64,000 nucleotides of DNA from Larkinella insperata (lineage in GTDB: Bacteria > Bacteroidota > Bacteroidia > Cytophagales > Spirosomataceae): positions 434,001 through 498,000 of the forward strand of contig NZ_CP110973.1 of the NCBI RefSeq assembly GCF_026248825.1, in the 5' to 3' direction. The notes under the pieces were generated by a model. The model had not been told where the DNA came from, ran no database searches, and saw nothing but the letters and a program-made list of their open reading frames with translations. The position numbers were made by a program, and so were the translations under genes. This document shows positions 53,863-62,103 of the stretch, one piece after another; position 1 is the stretch's first letter, and every line of letters starts with the position of its first letter.

Positions 53863-56800
53863 TTAGAATGTCACATTTAAACCAAAGACGAACGAGCGGG
53901 CTTTGGGGTAGCTCAGATAATCAATCCCGTACGAGGAGATTCCGTTGACGGTCCGGTCGGTATTTACTTCCGGATCGTAGCCGTTGTACTTGGTAATCAC
54001 GAACAGGTTCTGACCGGTGGCCGAGAGCCGAACGTTCGAAATCCACCGCTTCATCCCGATCAGTTGGGGGTTCAGGTTGTAGCCCAGGGTCAGGTTGTTC
54101 AGCCGGAAAAAGCCGCCGTCTTTCAGGAAACGGGTTGACACCGGTGCCGAGTTGTTGATCGACTCGTTCGGTTCGCCAATTCCCTCGGGTGTTGTGTTAA
54201 GTCCTTTGACCAGCCGGGCCCGGTAGAAAAGCGAATTGGCCGTGTTGTCGTAGATTTTATTGCCGGAAACACCGTTGAAGTTGGCCGTCAGGTCGAAGCC
54301 CTTGTAAGACGCACTGGCGTTGAAGTTGAATTGCCGGGTGGGCAAGGCGCTACCAGCCGCAATCCGGTCTTTGTCAGTTCCGGCGTTGCCATCGCCGTCC
54401 GTATCCCGGTACCGGCTGATCCCGTTTTCGTCGATGCCCAGGTATTCGCGCAGGAAGAAGGTCCCGATGGGCTGGCCGTTGACGTAGCCGTTAACGGTTG
54501 CCGACGTCAGGCCCGAACCCGAAGCGGACCCCGATGTAATGACGGAGTAGGGCGATTTATTGACCCGGTTTTTGATGAAGGTGATGTTACCGCCCAAATC
54601 GAGCCGAAAACCGCCCTTGCTGGCATACCGATAGTTCAGGCCCAGTTCCACGCCCTGGTTCGTGATGGTCATATCCGGCACGTTGGTCCAGTAAGTGGCC
54701 GCCGGTTGAATGGGGTCAGCGGGAATCACTTCCAGCAAGATTTTACCCGATACCTTGCGGAAATAATCCAGCGTACCCGTCAAAGCACCCTTGAACAAGC
54801 CAAAATCCAGTCCTACGTCGGTTTGGGTCGACACCTCCCACTGAATGTCGGGGTTGGCAAACCGGGTGTAAGTCGTACCGGCCGGATACGTTGTTGTGCC
54901 ATCGAGCGGATAGCTGGTTGATGCACTCACCTGCGAGGTAAACAGCGCCTGCGTGATTTTTGCCGGAATCTCCTGGTTACCCGTCTGGCCCCAGCCCGCC
55001 CGAATTTTCAGATCCGTGAAAGGACCGGACCGCAGGAACGGTTCATCCGACAACCGCCAGCCCGCCGAGAACGACGGGAACACCCCGTATTTGTTGTTGG
55101 CGCCGAATTTACTCGAGCCGTCGGCCCGCACCGTGGCCGTAAGCAGGTAGCGGTCCTTGTACTGGTAGTTGACCCGCGAGAAAAAAGATTGCAGTTCGTT
55201 CTCGAGCGCCGAACCACTGGGTCGGTTGTTGGCCAGCGTCAGGTCCTGCCCCAACCCGGCGTTGTTGATGGGCTCAATGGGCGAAATGGGGAATTTGTTG
55301 ATGCTCCAGATGCGCTCCCGGATCATAAACTTCTGGTATGAGTGTCCCAACAGCGCCGTCAGGCTGTGGTTATCCCAGCTCCGGTTGTAGGTGAAATAAT
55401 TCTCAATCAGGATGTTCTGGTTGGTTCCGTAGATACTCTCAAGCCGCCCGTCCTGCTGGGGAACCAGATTCGCCAGCGATTGCAGATCGCGGGTCGAGCT
55501 GGCGTTGTCTACGCCCAGATTCAGCTTGTAAACCAGGTCATCCGTAATTTTGAACGAAGGCGATATGTTGGCCACAACGCGGTTGATGGTCGTGATGTCT
55601 TTCTGTAAATCCAGCGTCAGCACCGGGTTCGTGAAGGCCTGATACCGCGCCGGGGCGCCCGTCGCATCGTAGGCTGGGAAGGTTGGGTTGGCCGCCAGAG
55701 CCGCTCCCACAATACTTTCGGTGGGTGGCCGCTGGTTGCGGGTCTGCGAAGCCGTCAGGTTCACATCCAGGACCAGCCGGTCTTCCAGAAATTTCTGGGA
55801 AGCATTGAAGCGGCCCGTGTAGCGGTTGAACTGGCTGTTTTTCAAAACGCCCTCCTGATTCTGAACGCTCAGTGAGCCGTAGTACGTCAGCTTTTCGGCG
55901 CCCCCGCTCAAACTCAGGTTGTAATCCTGGGTGATGGCCGTCCGGCTGATTTCCCGCTGCCAGTCGGTCGAAGCCTTCTGGTCGTCCAGGGTGCCGTTGA
56001 GCCCAGTTACCTGCTGGCGGTACTCATCCGCCGAGAACACAGGCAGGTAATTTGCCACGTTCGAGACGCCGACGTTGGCCGAAACCGTCAGGTTGGAAGT
56101 TCCGGACTTGCCTTTCTTGGTTGTGATCAAAATAACGCCATTGGCACCGCGGGCCCCGTAGATGGCGGTGGCCGAAGCGTCCTTCAACACGTCAATGGAT
56201 TCGATGTCCTGCGGATTCAGAAAGTTCAGCGGGTTCAGCGGACTGGAAGACCCGCCGGTGCTGGAATTATCGAGCGGAATACCGTCGAGGACAAACAGCG
56301 GTGTGCTGCCCGTGCGAACGCCACCCGGCCCGCGCACCGTAATCGTTTGCCGCCCGCCCGGTTCGCCACTCGCCGAGGTCACGTTTACCCCGGCCACTTT
56401 GCCTTGCAGCAACTGCTCCGGTGAGTTAATAATCCCCCGGTTGAACTCGGTGCTTTTCAGGGTGGTCAGGGCGCCCGTGGCGTCTTTCTTGGTGGTGGTT
56501 CCGTAGCCGATCACGACCACCTGATTCAGCTCGGAGGCCGACGCTTTCAGCGCCACATTGATGGTGGTGCGACTCCCCACCGTCAGTTCCTGAGAAACAA
56601 AACCGATGAATCCAAAAACCAGAACAGAGCCAGCATCGGGGACCGCGATGCGGTAATCGCCGTTGGCGTCGGTGGTGGCGCCCCGTTGGGTGCCTTTCAG
56701 CACAACGTTACAACCGGCCAGGGGTTCGTTGGTTGCCGCGTCGGTTACGCGTCCGCTGACCGTTATTTCAACAACCGTCTTATTCTTTGAAGAAACGGGC

Positions 56801-56892
56801 GTTTTAGTGGCCGCCAGGATTTGGCTTTTGCCCTCCACCGTCAGCAACAAGATCGCCAGCAGAATACAGCAGATTCTCCTCGCAACATTCAT
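53863..56892 (-). CDS. SusC/RagA-family TonB-linked outer-membrane transporter
   Basis: 1009 residues from ATG 56892 (signal MNVARRICCILLAILLL); an ATG 33 bp upstream is possible and adds a short hydrophobic arm. Carboxypeptidase-D-like domain at about 43-118 (VSGRVTDAATNEPLAGCNV), TonB-box-like NQVVVIGYGTTTKKDATGAL, and a plug with the signature IESIDVLKDASATAIYGARG. The barrel ends ARSFVFGLNVTF. It works with the SusD downstream. Two promoter candidates lie within 130 bp upstream, so unlike the other two susC operons it has a short leader. Confidence 0.93.
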   Translation of the reverse strand: MNVARRICCILLAILLLTVEGKSQILAATKTPVSSKNKTVVEITVSGRVTDAATNEPLAGCNVVLKGTQRGATTDANGDYRIAVPDAGSVLVFGFIGFVSQELTVGSRTTINVALKASASELNQVVVIGYGTTTKKDATGALTTLKSTEFNRGIINSPEQLLQGKVAGVNVTSASGEPGGRQTITVRGPGGVRTGSTPLFVLDGIPLDNSSTGGSSSPLNPLNFLNPQDIESIDVLKDASATAIYGARGANGVILITTKKGKSGTSNLTVSANVGVSNVANYLPVFSADEYRQQVTGLNGTLDDQKASTDWQREISRTAITQDYNLSLSGGAEKLTYYGSLSVQNQEGVLKNSQFNRYTGRFNASQKFLEDRLVLDVNLTASQTRNQRPPTESIVGAALAANPTFPAYDATGAPARYQAFTNPVLTLDLQKDITTINRVVANISPSFKITDDLVYKLNLGVDNASSTRDLQSLANLVPQQDGRLESIYGTNQNILIENYFTYNRSWDNHSLTALLGHSYQKFMIRERIWSINKFPISPIEPINNAGLGQDLTLANNRPSGSALENELQSFFSRVNYQYKDRYLLTATVRADGSSKFGANNKYGVFPSFSAGWRLSDEPFLRSGPFTDLKIRAGWGQTGNQEIPAKITQALFTSQVSASTSYPLDGTTTYPAGTTYTRFANPDIQWEVSTQTDVGLDFGLFKGALTGTLDYFRKVSGKILLEVIPADPIQPAATYWTNVPDMTITNQGVELGLNYRYASKGGFRLDLGGNITFIKNRVNKSPYSVITSGSASGSGLTSATVNGYVNGQPIGTFFLREYLGIDENGISRYRDTDGDGNAGTDKDRIAAGSALPTRQFNFNASASYKGFDLTANFNGVSGNKIYDNTANSLFYRARLVKGLNTTPEGIGEPNESINNSAPVSTRFLKDGGFFRLNNLTLGYNLNPQLIGMKRWISNVRLSATGQNLFVITKYNGYDPEVNTDRTVNGISSYGIDYLSYPKARSFVFGLNVTF

Positions 56893-56947
56893 GGCTGGAG
56901 GAGAAAACAGGTAAAAAATCATCATAGTTGGTAAATGTTAAGGGTGG

Positions 56948-56976
56948 CAAAGTTCCTGGAATCTGCCTGATTCCAA
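56948..56976 (-). promoter_or_regulatory. Candidate promoter of the third susC-susD operon
   Basis: On the minus strand TTG, 18 nt and GAACTTTG (one mismatch to TAnnTTTG). A second candidate, TTG, 19 nt and AATATTTG, lies at 56987-57016. Either would give a leader of 50-100 nt. Confidence 0.4.
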
Positions 56977-57153
56977 CTTCCGTCGTCAAATATTTAAAAA
57001 TAATTTAACATAGCAATAAGTCCCCCAAAAGGTTCAGCTGCCCGACCTTTGGCACGTTAAACGGGATGGTGGTAAGCACGTTGGGAAACTTTTATACTCC
57101 TTCCCGGTTCATTTTGATGGGTAATTCCTCACCACTCCTCTTAAACGGATGCT

Positions 57154-57666
57154 ATGAAAAGTAACAAATGGCTTTTACTGCTGCTGTTTACGCTCCAGAC
57201 GGCGCCAATTCTGGCACAAAACGAAAATAGAACATCCATGAAACGGTATATCCAAGTCCCGGCGGGGTATCTGATGGTGTTGCGGCAGGGAGATGATGTG
57301 TTTGCGCACTTGGAAGAACTGGCCCAGAAAGAAAAAATTCCGTCGGCCAACTTCACCGGCATGGGCTTTGTCAACGCCAAGTTTGGGTATTTCAACCGCA
57401 AAACGAAGCAGTACGACCCCAAAGAATTCGACGATGTGGAGTTGGCGAGCCTGAGCGGGTCGATTGCCTGGCAGGATCAGAAACCGTCACTGCACGTGCA
57501 TGGCGTCGTAACGGACAAGAATTTTCGGGCGTTTGGCGGTCACCTGCTGGAGGCTACCGTCGGCACCGGATCGGTGGAAATTATGGTGACGGTTCACGAC
57601 AAACCGCTGAAACGCGTGATGGAACAGCCGCTGGGCGCCAATGTGCTGAATCTGGAGTCGAATTGA
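57154..57666 (+). CDS. Secreted PPC-domain (DUF296) protein
   Basis: 170 residues: a Sec signal (MKSNKWLLLLLFTLQTAPILA) followed by a PPC/DUF296 domain (about 30-165). The domain carries its His cluster: LHVHGVVT then AFGGHLLEATV, the pattern HxH...GGH that binds metal. Bacterial PPC proteins are usually cytoplasmic trimers called DNA-binding because of the plant AT-hook relatives, so a signal peptide is unusual. It starts 131 bp before a flavin-dependent oxidoreductase gene on the same strand. Function unknown. Confidence 0.8.
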   Translation: MKSNKWLLLLLFTLQTAPILAQNENRTSMKRYIQVPAGYLMVLRQGDDVFAHLEELAQKEKIPSANFTGMGFVNAKFGYFNRKTKQYDPKEFDDVELASLSGSIAWQDQKPSLHVHGVVTDKNFRAFGGHLLEATVGTGSVEIMVTVHDKPLKRVMEQPLGANVLNLESN

Positions 57667-57796
57667 TTTTGCCCGTACCTACCTTTCTTATACGTTGAAA
57701 CCACCAATCTGATGGCCGGTCAACTTTTCTCCGATCAAATTTGTTGTAGCTACATCAAATAGTCTTGAACCACCTTCCGTTTTAACGCGAAACACA

Positions 57797-58846
57797 ATGG
57801 AATTAGGAATCAGTAGCTTCGGGGAAGTTGTACCCGACAACGGGGCCGGGAAAGCCGTTAACGCCCACCAGCGGATGCAGGACCTGCTGGAAGAAATTAA
57901 GCTGGCCGACGAAGTAGGGCTGGATGTATACGCCCTGGGTGAACACCACCGGCCCGATTTTATGGTATCGGCGCCCGAGGTGATCCTGGCGGCTGCGGCT
58001 GCGCAGACCAAAACCATCCGGCTGTCGAGTTCGGTCACGGTATTGAGTTCTGCCGATCCGGTGCGGGTTTTTCAGAACTTTGCGACCCTGGACCTGATTT
58101 CCAGCGGCCGGGCCGAGATCATGGCCGGGCGCGGGTCGTTCATCGAATCGTTTCCGCTGTTCGGCTACGACCTTAAAGACTACGACGAACTGTTTACCGA
58201 GAAACTTGATCTGCTGATCAACATCAATAAAAACGAAGTGGTCACCTGGCAGGGCACACACCGGGCCGGTATCGACGGGTTGGGCGTTTACCCCCGCCCC
58301 TTCCAGGCCGAACTGCCCATCTGGCTGGCCGTGGGCGGCACGCCGGCTTCGGCGGTCCGGGCGGGCACGATGAACCTGCCGATGACGGTGGCGATTCTGG
58401 GTGGAACGCCCGACCGGTTCGTGCCGTTTGTGAACCTGTTCCGGCAATCCGCGCAGAAAGCGGGGCACGATGTGTCGAAATTACCGCTGGCGATCAACTC
58501 CCATTTCTATTTGTCCGACGATTCCCAGCAGGCGGGTGATGAACTTTTTCCGGCCTACGCGTCGATGATGAACCGGATTGGCCGGGAACGCGGCTGGTCA
58601 CCGCTGGGGCGGGAGCAGTACGAATACATGCGGCAATACGGCCCGTTGATGGTAGGCAGTCCGCAGCAGATCATCGATAAAATTCTGTATTTCCACGAGC
58701 TATTCAACAACACCCGTTATCTGGCGCAGGTGATTGGGGGAGCCCAGCTTCCGCACGCGAAAATTATGCGCTCCATTGAGTTGTTCGGGACGAAAGTAGC
58801 GCCGGAGGTACGAAAAGCTCTGAAAGCCAAGGAAGTCAGCGCGTAA
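57797..58846 (+). CDS. LLM-class (luciferase-like) flavin-dependent oxidoreductase
   Basis: 349 residues with the bacterial-luciferase TIM-barrel pattern: LGISSFGEVVPD, ALGEHHRPDFMVSAPEVILA, TIRLSSSVTVLSSADPVRVFQ, FATLDLISSGRAEIMAGRGSFIESFPLFGYDL (given here as separate strand motifs), IWLAVGGTPASAVRAG and a C-terminal GSPQQIIDKI. Such enzymes use reduced flavin to monooxygenate various organic compounds; the substrate cannot be assigned. It is convergent with the manganese catalase gene across a bidirectional terminator. Flavin chemistry and catalase together suggest oxidative-stress relevance, but this is only context. Confidence 0.9.
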   Translation: MELGISSFGEVVPDNGAGKAVNAHQRMQDLLEEIKLADEVGLDVYALGEHHRPDFMVSAPEVILAAAAAQTKTIRLSSSVTVLSSADPVRVFQNFATLDLISSGRAEIMAGRGSFIESFPLFGYDLKDYDELFTEKLDLLININKNEVVTWQGTHRAGIDGLGVYPRPFQAELPIWLAVGGTPASAVRAGTMNLPMTVAILGGTPDRFVPFVNLFRQSAQKAGHDVSKLPLAINSHFYLSDDSQQAGDELFPAYASMMNRIGRERGWSPLGREQYEYMRQYGPLMVGSPQQIIDKILYFHELFNNTRYLAQVIGGAQLPHAKIMRSIELFGTKVAPEVRKALKAKEVSA

Positions 58847-58876
58847 GCGGGCTGCGTGTAATGTTATTCGCAGAAA

Positions 58877-58909
58877 ATCAGGGGCGCAACGGTTTGTTGT
58901 GCCCCTGAT
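58877..58909. terminator. Bidirectional terminator
   Basis: A 14-bp stem (ATCAGGGGC..CAAC / GTTG..GCCCCTGAT, one mismatch) with a 5-nt loop, between convergent stops. Confidence 0.8.
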
Positions 58910-58913
58910 GCAT

Positions 58914-59816
58914 TTATAATTTGATGCCCAGCTTCTTGGCGATGTCCGCAAACATTTCCGGATCGATTTCATCGTCGCCGGGGGCGTTCAGTTGCGGCTC
59001 TTCTTCCAGATCCGGCACCGGGAAGCCTTCAGGATGGCCGAAAACCACCTCCACTTCCTGGCCGTCGTCGGGGTGTGTACCGTTCCAGATCAGCCCCGCT
59101 TTCTGGTAATCGTCTTTGCTGAATGTATACAGTTTCAGGTGCAGTTTGTTTTCCATGAACTTCTTCGCTTCCGGGAAAGCGTTGTTGCTCAGGTTGGGGA
59201 TCGGCAGCAGCTTGGTCACTTCCACGCCGGTTAGCTTTTCGAGCGCTTTGGCATACGCCACGACGTGTAAACCGCCCCGCACCAGCAGGTAACCGATCAT
59301 GGTCCGGGCCGTCGGGTCGCTGACCATTTCGTAGACCCGCATCTTATTGGCGCGTGCCCCACACTCCAGGAAGAAATTGTGCAACAGATCGAGCTTCAGG
59401 TTACCGCTGTTGAACACATTTTGCCCCGTCCAGAAGTGCCCCATCGAGTCCATCGGCAACGCCGACTGTCCACTGGCAATAAAATGGTGTGTGTTGCGCG
59501 CGTTTACGGCATCGGCCAGGGGTGTTGTCGTCGGGTCCATACCGCGTTTGCTGGTGCCGGTCAGCAGCAGATTGACGGTGTAAGCGACCACCTCGATATG
59601 GCCGTACTCCTCGCCCGCGATGCTGCTGATGACATCGTAAAAAGGACGGATTTTCTTGCGGCCTCTGAAGTTGAACGACTGGTAGGTGTAGTTCATCAGG
59701 GTCGACATCTCTCCGAACTTTCCACCAAGAAGTTCCTGTACGGCAGCCGCATCGTTTGGCGACGGGTTACTCGGGGTAGGCAGCTCAATCGGCAGCCGGT
59801 CCATCTTCAAAATCAT
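58914..59816 (-). CDS. Manganese catalase
   Basis: 300 residues, the usual size for non-haem dimanganese catalases. The ferritin-like bundle shows the ligands: Glu36 in GKFGEMSTLMNYTYQS, Glu69-Glu70 and His73 in AGEEYGHIEVVAYT, then Glu in FFLECGARANKMRVYEM and His in GGLHVVAYAKALE. It converts hydrogen peroxide to water and oxygen. The last 60 residues are acidic and rich in Pro and Asp. The gene is monocistronic. It gives peroxide defence without haem, which fits a sugar-oxidising life style. Confidence 0.92.
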   Translation of the reverse strand: MILKMDRLPIELPTPSNPSPNDAAAVQELLGGKFGEMSTLMNYTYQSFNFRGRKKIRPFYDVISSIAGEEYGHIEVVAYTVNLLLTGTSKRGMDPTTTPLADAVNARNTHHFIASGQSALPMDSMGHFWTGQNVFNSGNLKLDLLHNFFLECGARANKMRVYEMVSDPTARTMIGYLLVRGGLHVVAYAKALEKLTGVEVTKLLPIPNLSNNAFPEAKKFMENKLHLKLYTFSKDDYQKAGLIWNGTHPDDGQEVEVVFGHPEGFPVPDLEEEPQLNAPGDDEIDPEMFADIAKKLGIKL

Positions 59817-59981
59817 AACTTGAGTTGATTAGAGTAAGAACACCATGTTTCACTTCTTCAACTCTTCCTGCATCAGATGGTTAGTAACGACCCATTCTGA
59901 AAAAGGAACCACTCGCTAACTCGCTAAACAAAAGCCCTTTTCACCGTACTCTCAAAAAACTTATTAGCCAACGGCCCATTT

Positions 59982-60545
59982 TTAAACTTTTGAAATCGCC
60001 ACCCGTTCCTCCGCGGAATAAACCGCATAGCCCATTAAAAACCAGGTGACGGCCGAGTAAATGCCCCCGATGTACATGCCGACCGGCGCCCGCCCGACAA
60101 CCACCATCAGCACCATGCCCAACGGAAACCACAGCCCCACCAGCAGCGGCACAAGGCGTCGCCAGCCATTCAGTCGCCGAGCAACCCAGACGGTAATACC
60201 CAGCGGTAACATCAGAATGTTGCTGATTGGCCAGAAGGCGTCGATGGCGTAGAAGAATTGGTTCTTCTGGCCCGGCCATACGATTTGGTATACATTTGAA
60301 ACGTTAGCGATGGTCAGACATCCTACTACCGCCCACAGCATGGCGCGACCAAACCGCGTCGTTCCGGGTCCTTCCAACTGGTGCAATCCTACCAGACTCG
60401 CTGTCCAGCCCAGCATATACAGTAGCCCCCAGGCACCGGTAAACCAGGAAAAGTTTAGATTCCGCATCTGGTCTTCCAGCGAAAATCCAATCAGCAAAAA
60501 GGGCGCGCCCACCATCGCCAGGGCGCCTAATAGTTTATGGTTCAT
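59982..60545 (-). CDS. Hypothetical membrane protein, paralogue A
   Basis: 187 residues with five to six hydrophobic helices (LGALAMVGAPFLLIGF; LLYMLGWTASLVGLHQL; AMLWAVVGCLTIANVSNVY; ISNILMLPLGITVWV; LVPLLVGLWFPLGMVLMVV; AVTWFLMGYAVY). It aligns along its length with the next gene upstream: both begin MN(H/N)(K/R)LLGALAM, and both contain TRFGRA/SRFGRA, LTIANV/LTLANV and a (R)RL(N/T)GW motif. No family is recognised. It follows its paralogue by 34 bp and probably shares its transcript. Confidence 0.72.
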   Translation of the reverse strand: MNHKLLGALAMVGAPFLLIGFSLEDQMRNLNFSWFTGAWGLLYMLGWTASLVGLHQLEGPGTTRFGRAMLWAVVGCLTIANVSNVYQIVWPGQKNQFFYAIDAFWPISNILMLPLGITVWVARRLNGWRRLVPLLVGLWFPLGMVLMVVVGRAPVGMYIGGIYSAVTWFLMGYAVYSAEERVAISKV

Positions 60546-60579
60546 TGGTTTGTTGTTGACGACACAAATGAAGGAAGCT

Positions 60580-61176
60580 TCAACGGATCTCGTCAGTGTC
60601 CTGCTGCGACGGAACCAGCGACAGTTCAGGCTGGCTCGTGTACACGACGTACGCCAGCAACGTCCAGGTAATGATCGAATAAACCGCCGAAAGACTACCC
60701 GCCCACGTTCCCTGCGCCCCTCCGCCGGGAATGGATACCAGAATTGAAAACGGCAACCACAGCCCGACCACCAGCGGGATGTAACGGTTCCAGCCCGTCA
60801 GCCGCCGGGCCCGGATCACCGCAATACCGATTACCAGCATCATCAGATTGCTCAGTGGCCAGTTCAAATCCAAGGCCCGGTACAGAAAGGTGTTGGCGTT
60901 AGGCACAAGGGCATCGTATACGTTCCAGACGTTTGCCAGGGTAAGTGAGCCAAAAATAACCCCCAGACTGGCGCGCCCGAAACGGCTGTCGCCCGTGGCC
61001 CGGATGTTCCACAGACCCACCATGCTGCACAGCCAGCCCGCCATGTAGAGAACGCTCAGGACTCCGCCAAAAAGGTCCGATTCAAAGTTGTCGTTCAGGA
61101 TGAGAGCCCGGATCATGCTCAGGCCCAGACAGGGCGCGCCGAGCATAGCCAGGGCGCCGAGTAAGCGATTGTTCAT
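60580..61176 (-). CDS. Hypothetical membrane protein, paralogue B
   Basis: 198 residues, the first of the tandem pair. Helices include LLGALAMLGAPCLGLSMI, VLYMAGWLCSMVGLWNI, LGVIFGSLTLANVWNVY, LSNLMMLVIGIAVI, YIPLVVGLWLPFSILVSI and IITWTLLAYVVYTS, with a soluble tail SLVPSQQDTDEIR. A consensus promoter lies 38 bp upstream. The two genes look like a local duplication that has since diverged. The function is unknown. Confidence 0.72.
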   Translation of the reverse strand: MNNRLLGALAMLGAPCLGLSMIRALILNDNFESDLFGGVLSVLYMAGWLCSMVGLWNIRATGDSRFGRASLGVIFGSLTLANVWNVYDALVPNANTFLYRALDLNWPLSNLMMLVIGIAVIRARRLTGWNRYIPLVVGLWLPFSILVSIPGGGAQGTWAGSLSAVYSIITWTLLAYVVYTSQPELSLVPSQQDTDEIR

Positions 61177-61214
61177 TGTCGTTGTGTTGTTGTGTAAGGG
61201 TAAAACGCATGGGG

Positions 61215-61246
61215 CAAAGATACGGTAGACCCACGCCCGCTGTCAA
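61215..61246 (-). promoter_or_regulatory. Consensus promoter for the paralogous membrane-protein operon
   Basis: On the minus strand TTG (61244-61246), 21 nt and a perfect -7 box TATCTTTG (61215-61222), 38 nt upstream of the ATG at 61176. Confidence 0.6.
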
Positions 61247-61311
61247 TGTACCTTACTACAACTCAACCACTTAAAACCGCAACTCAAGCATAAACCGCCG
61301 GGCCGGAGTCT

Positions 61312-62001
61312 TTAACTCGGGGCTCGCTCGCCCCGGCGCAGGGCATTGACGAGGTTGTGCGCCCGGCGGGTGGGTTCGGGGATGCGGTAGCCGCCATCGC
61401 AGCGCAGGGTCAGGTCGATGGCCGTCTGGAAGTCGATCCGATGGCCGGACGAAACGTAGACGGGATTGACCTTATTTTTCGTCCGCAAAGCCGCGCCGAT
61501 GGTTTCGCCGTAGTGCTTCATGGGCGACCAGGCGCCCCGCTCCGGTGCCGGTTCGTCGTACTTACCCACCAACACCGACTTGGCGCATCCGAATGTAGGC
61601 CGGTCCAGAAACAAACCGCCGTGGGAGGCAATTCCGATCCGGCGCGGGTGGGCAATGCCCTGCCCGTCGAACATCACCACATCGGGTTCGGTCCTGAGTT
61701 TTGCCCAGGCTTCGAGCAGCGACGGTATTTCGCGGAACGACAGCAAACCGGGAATGTACGGGAAAGTCGCTGAACTGATTACGCCCGCTTCTTCGATCAC
61801 CTGCAAGGTCGCCAGTTCTAACACCACAATCCCGGCATACACCGTCTCCTCGAACTTATTGAACGAAATATCGCAGCCCGCAATCGTCTCGACCGGTTTG
61901 GTCAGCGGTTCAATCCGAATCTGGTGCCGCAGTTGCTGTTGCAGGGCCACGGCTTCGGTGGGGGTAACGGTCCAGTCGTGGAGGAGTTGGTAGCTTGCCA
62001 T
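61312..62001 (-). CDS. nfi: Endonuclease V
   Basis: 229 residues with every hallmark of endonuclease V. Asp44 in AGCDISF, Tyr82 and Glu91 in PYIPGLLSFREIP, Asp112 in MFDGQGIAHPRRIGIASHGG, given here in part, Lys141 in GCAKSVLVG and His215 match the catalytic and wedge residues of the Thermotoga enzyme with a shift of one or two. It cleaves DNA one phosphodiester 3' of deoxyinosine and starts repair of deaminated adenine. It stands as a single gene between the membrane-protein pair and the serine hydrolase. Confidence 0.95.
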   Translation of the reverse strand: MASYQLLHDWTVTPTEAVALQQQLRHQIRIEPLTKPVETIAGCDISFNKFEETVYAGIVVLELATLQVIEEAGVISSATFPYIPGLLSFREIPSLLEAWAKLRTEPDVVMFDGQGIAHPRRIGIASHGGLFLDRPTFGCAKSVLVGKYDEPAPERGAWSPMKHYGETIGAALRTKNKVNPVYVSSGHRIDFQTAIDLTLRCDGGYRIPEPTRRAHNLVNALRRGERAPS

Positions 62002-62070
62002 AGGGTTGCTCGTTGTCCCTCCCTAACTCCAATTCCGGCGCTGTGGTTTGCAGACGTGCGGTAATAAACG

Positions 62071-62103
62071 GCCTGTAGCCGGAACCTGCTCCGGATTACA
62101 GGC
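62071..62103 (-). terminator. Terminator overlapping the end of the serine hydrolase gene
   Basis: GCCTGTA/TACAGGC with an inner CCGG/CCGG pairing; the first arm on the minus strand includes the TAA. It is followed by CGTTTATTAC. Confidence 0.6.
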
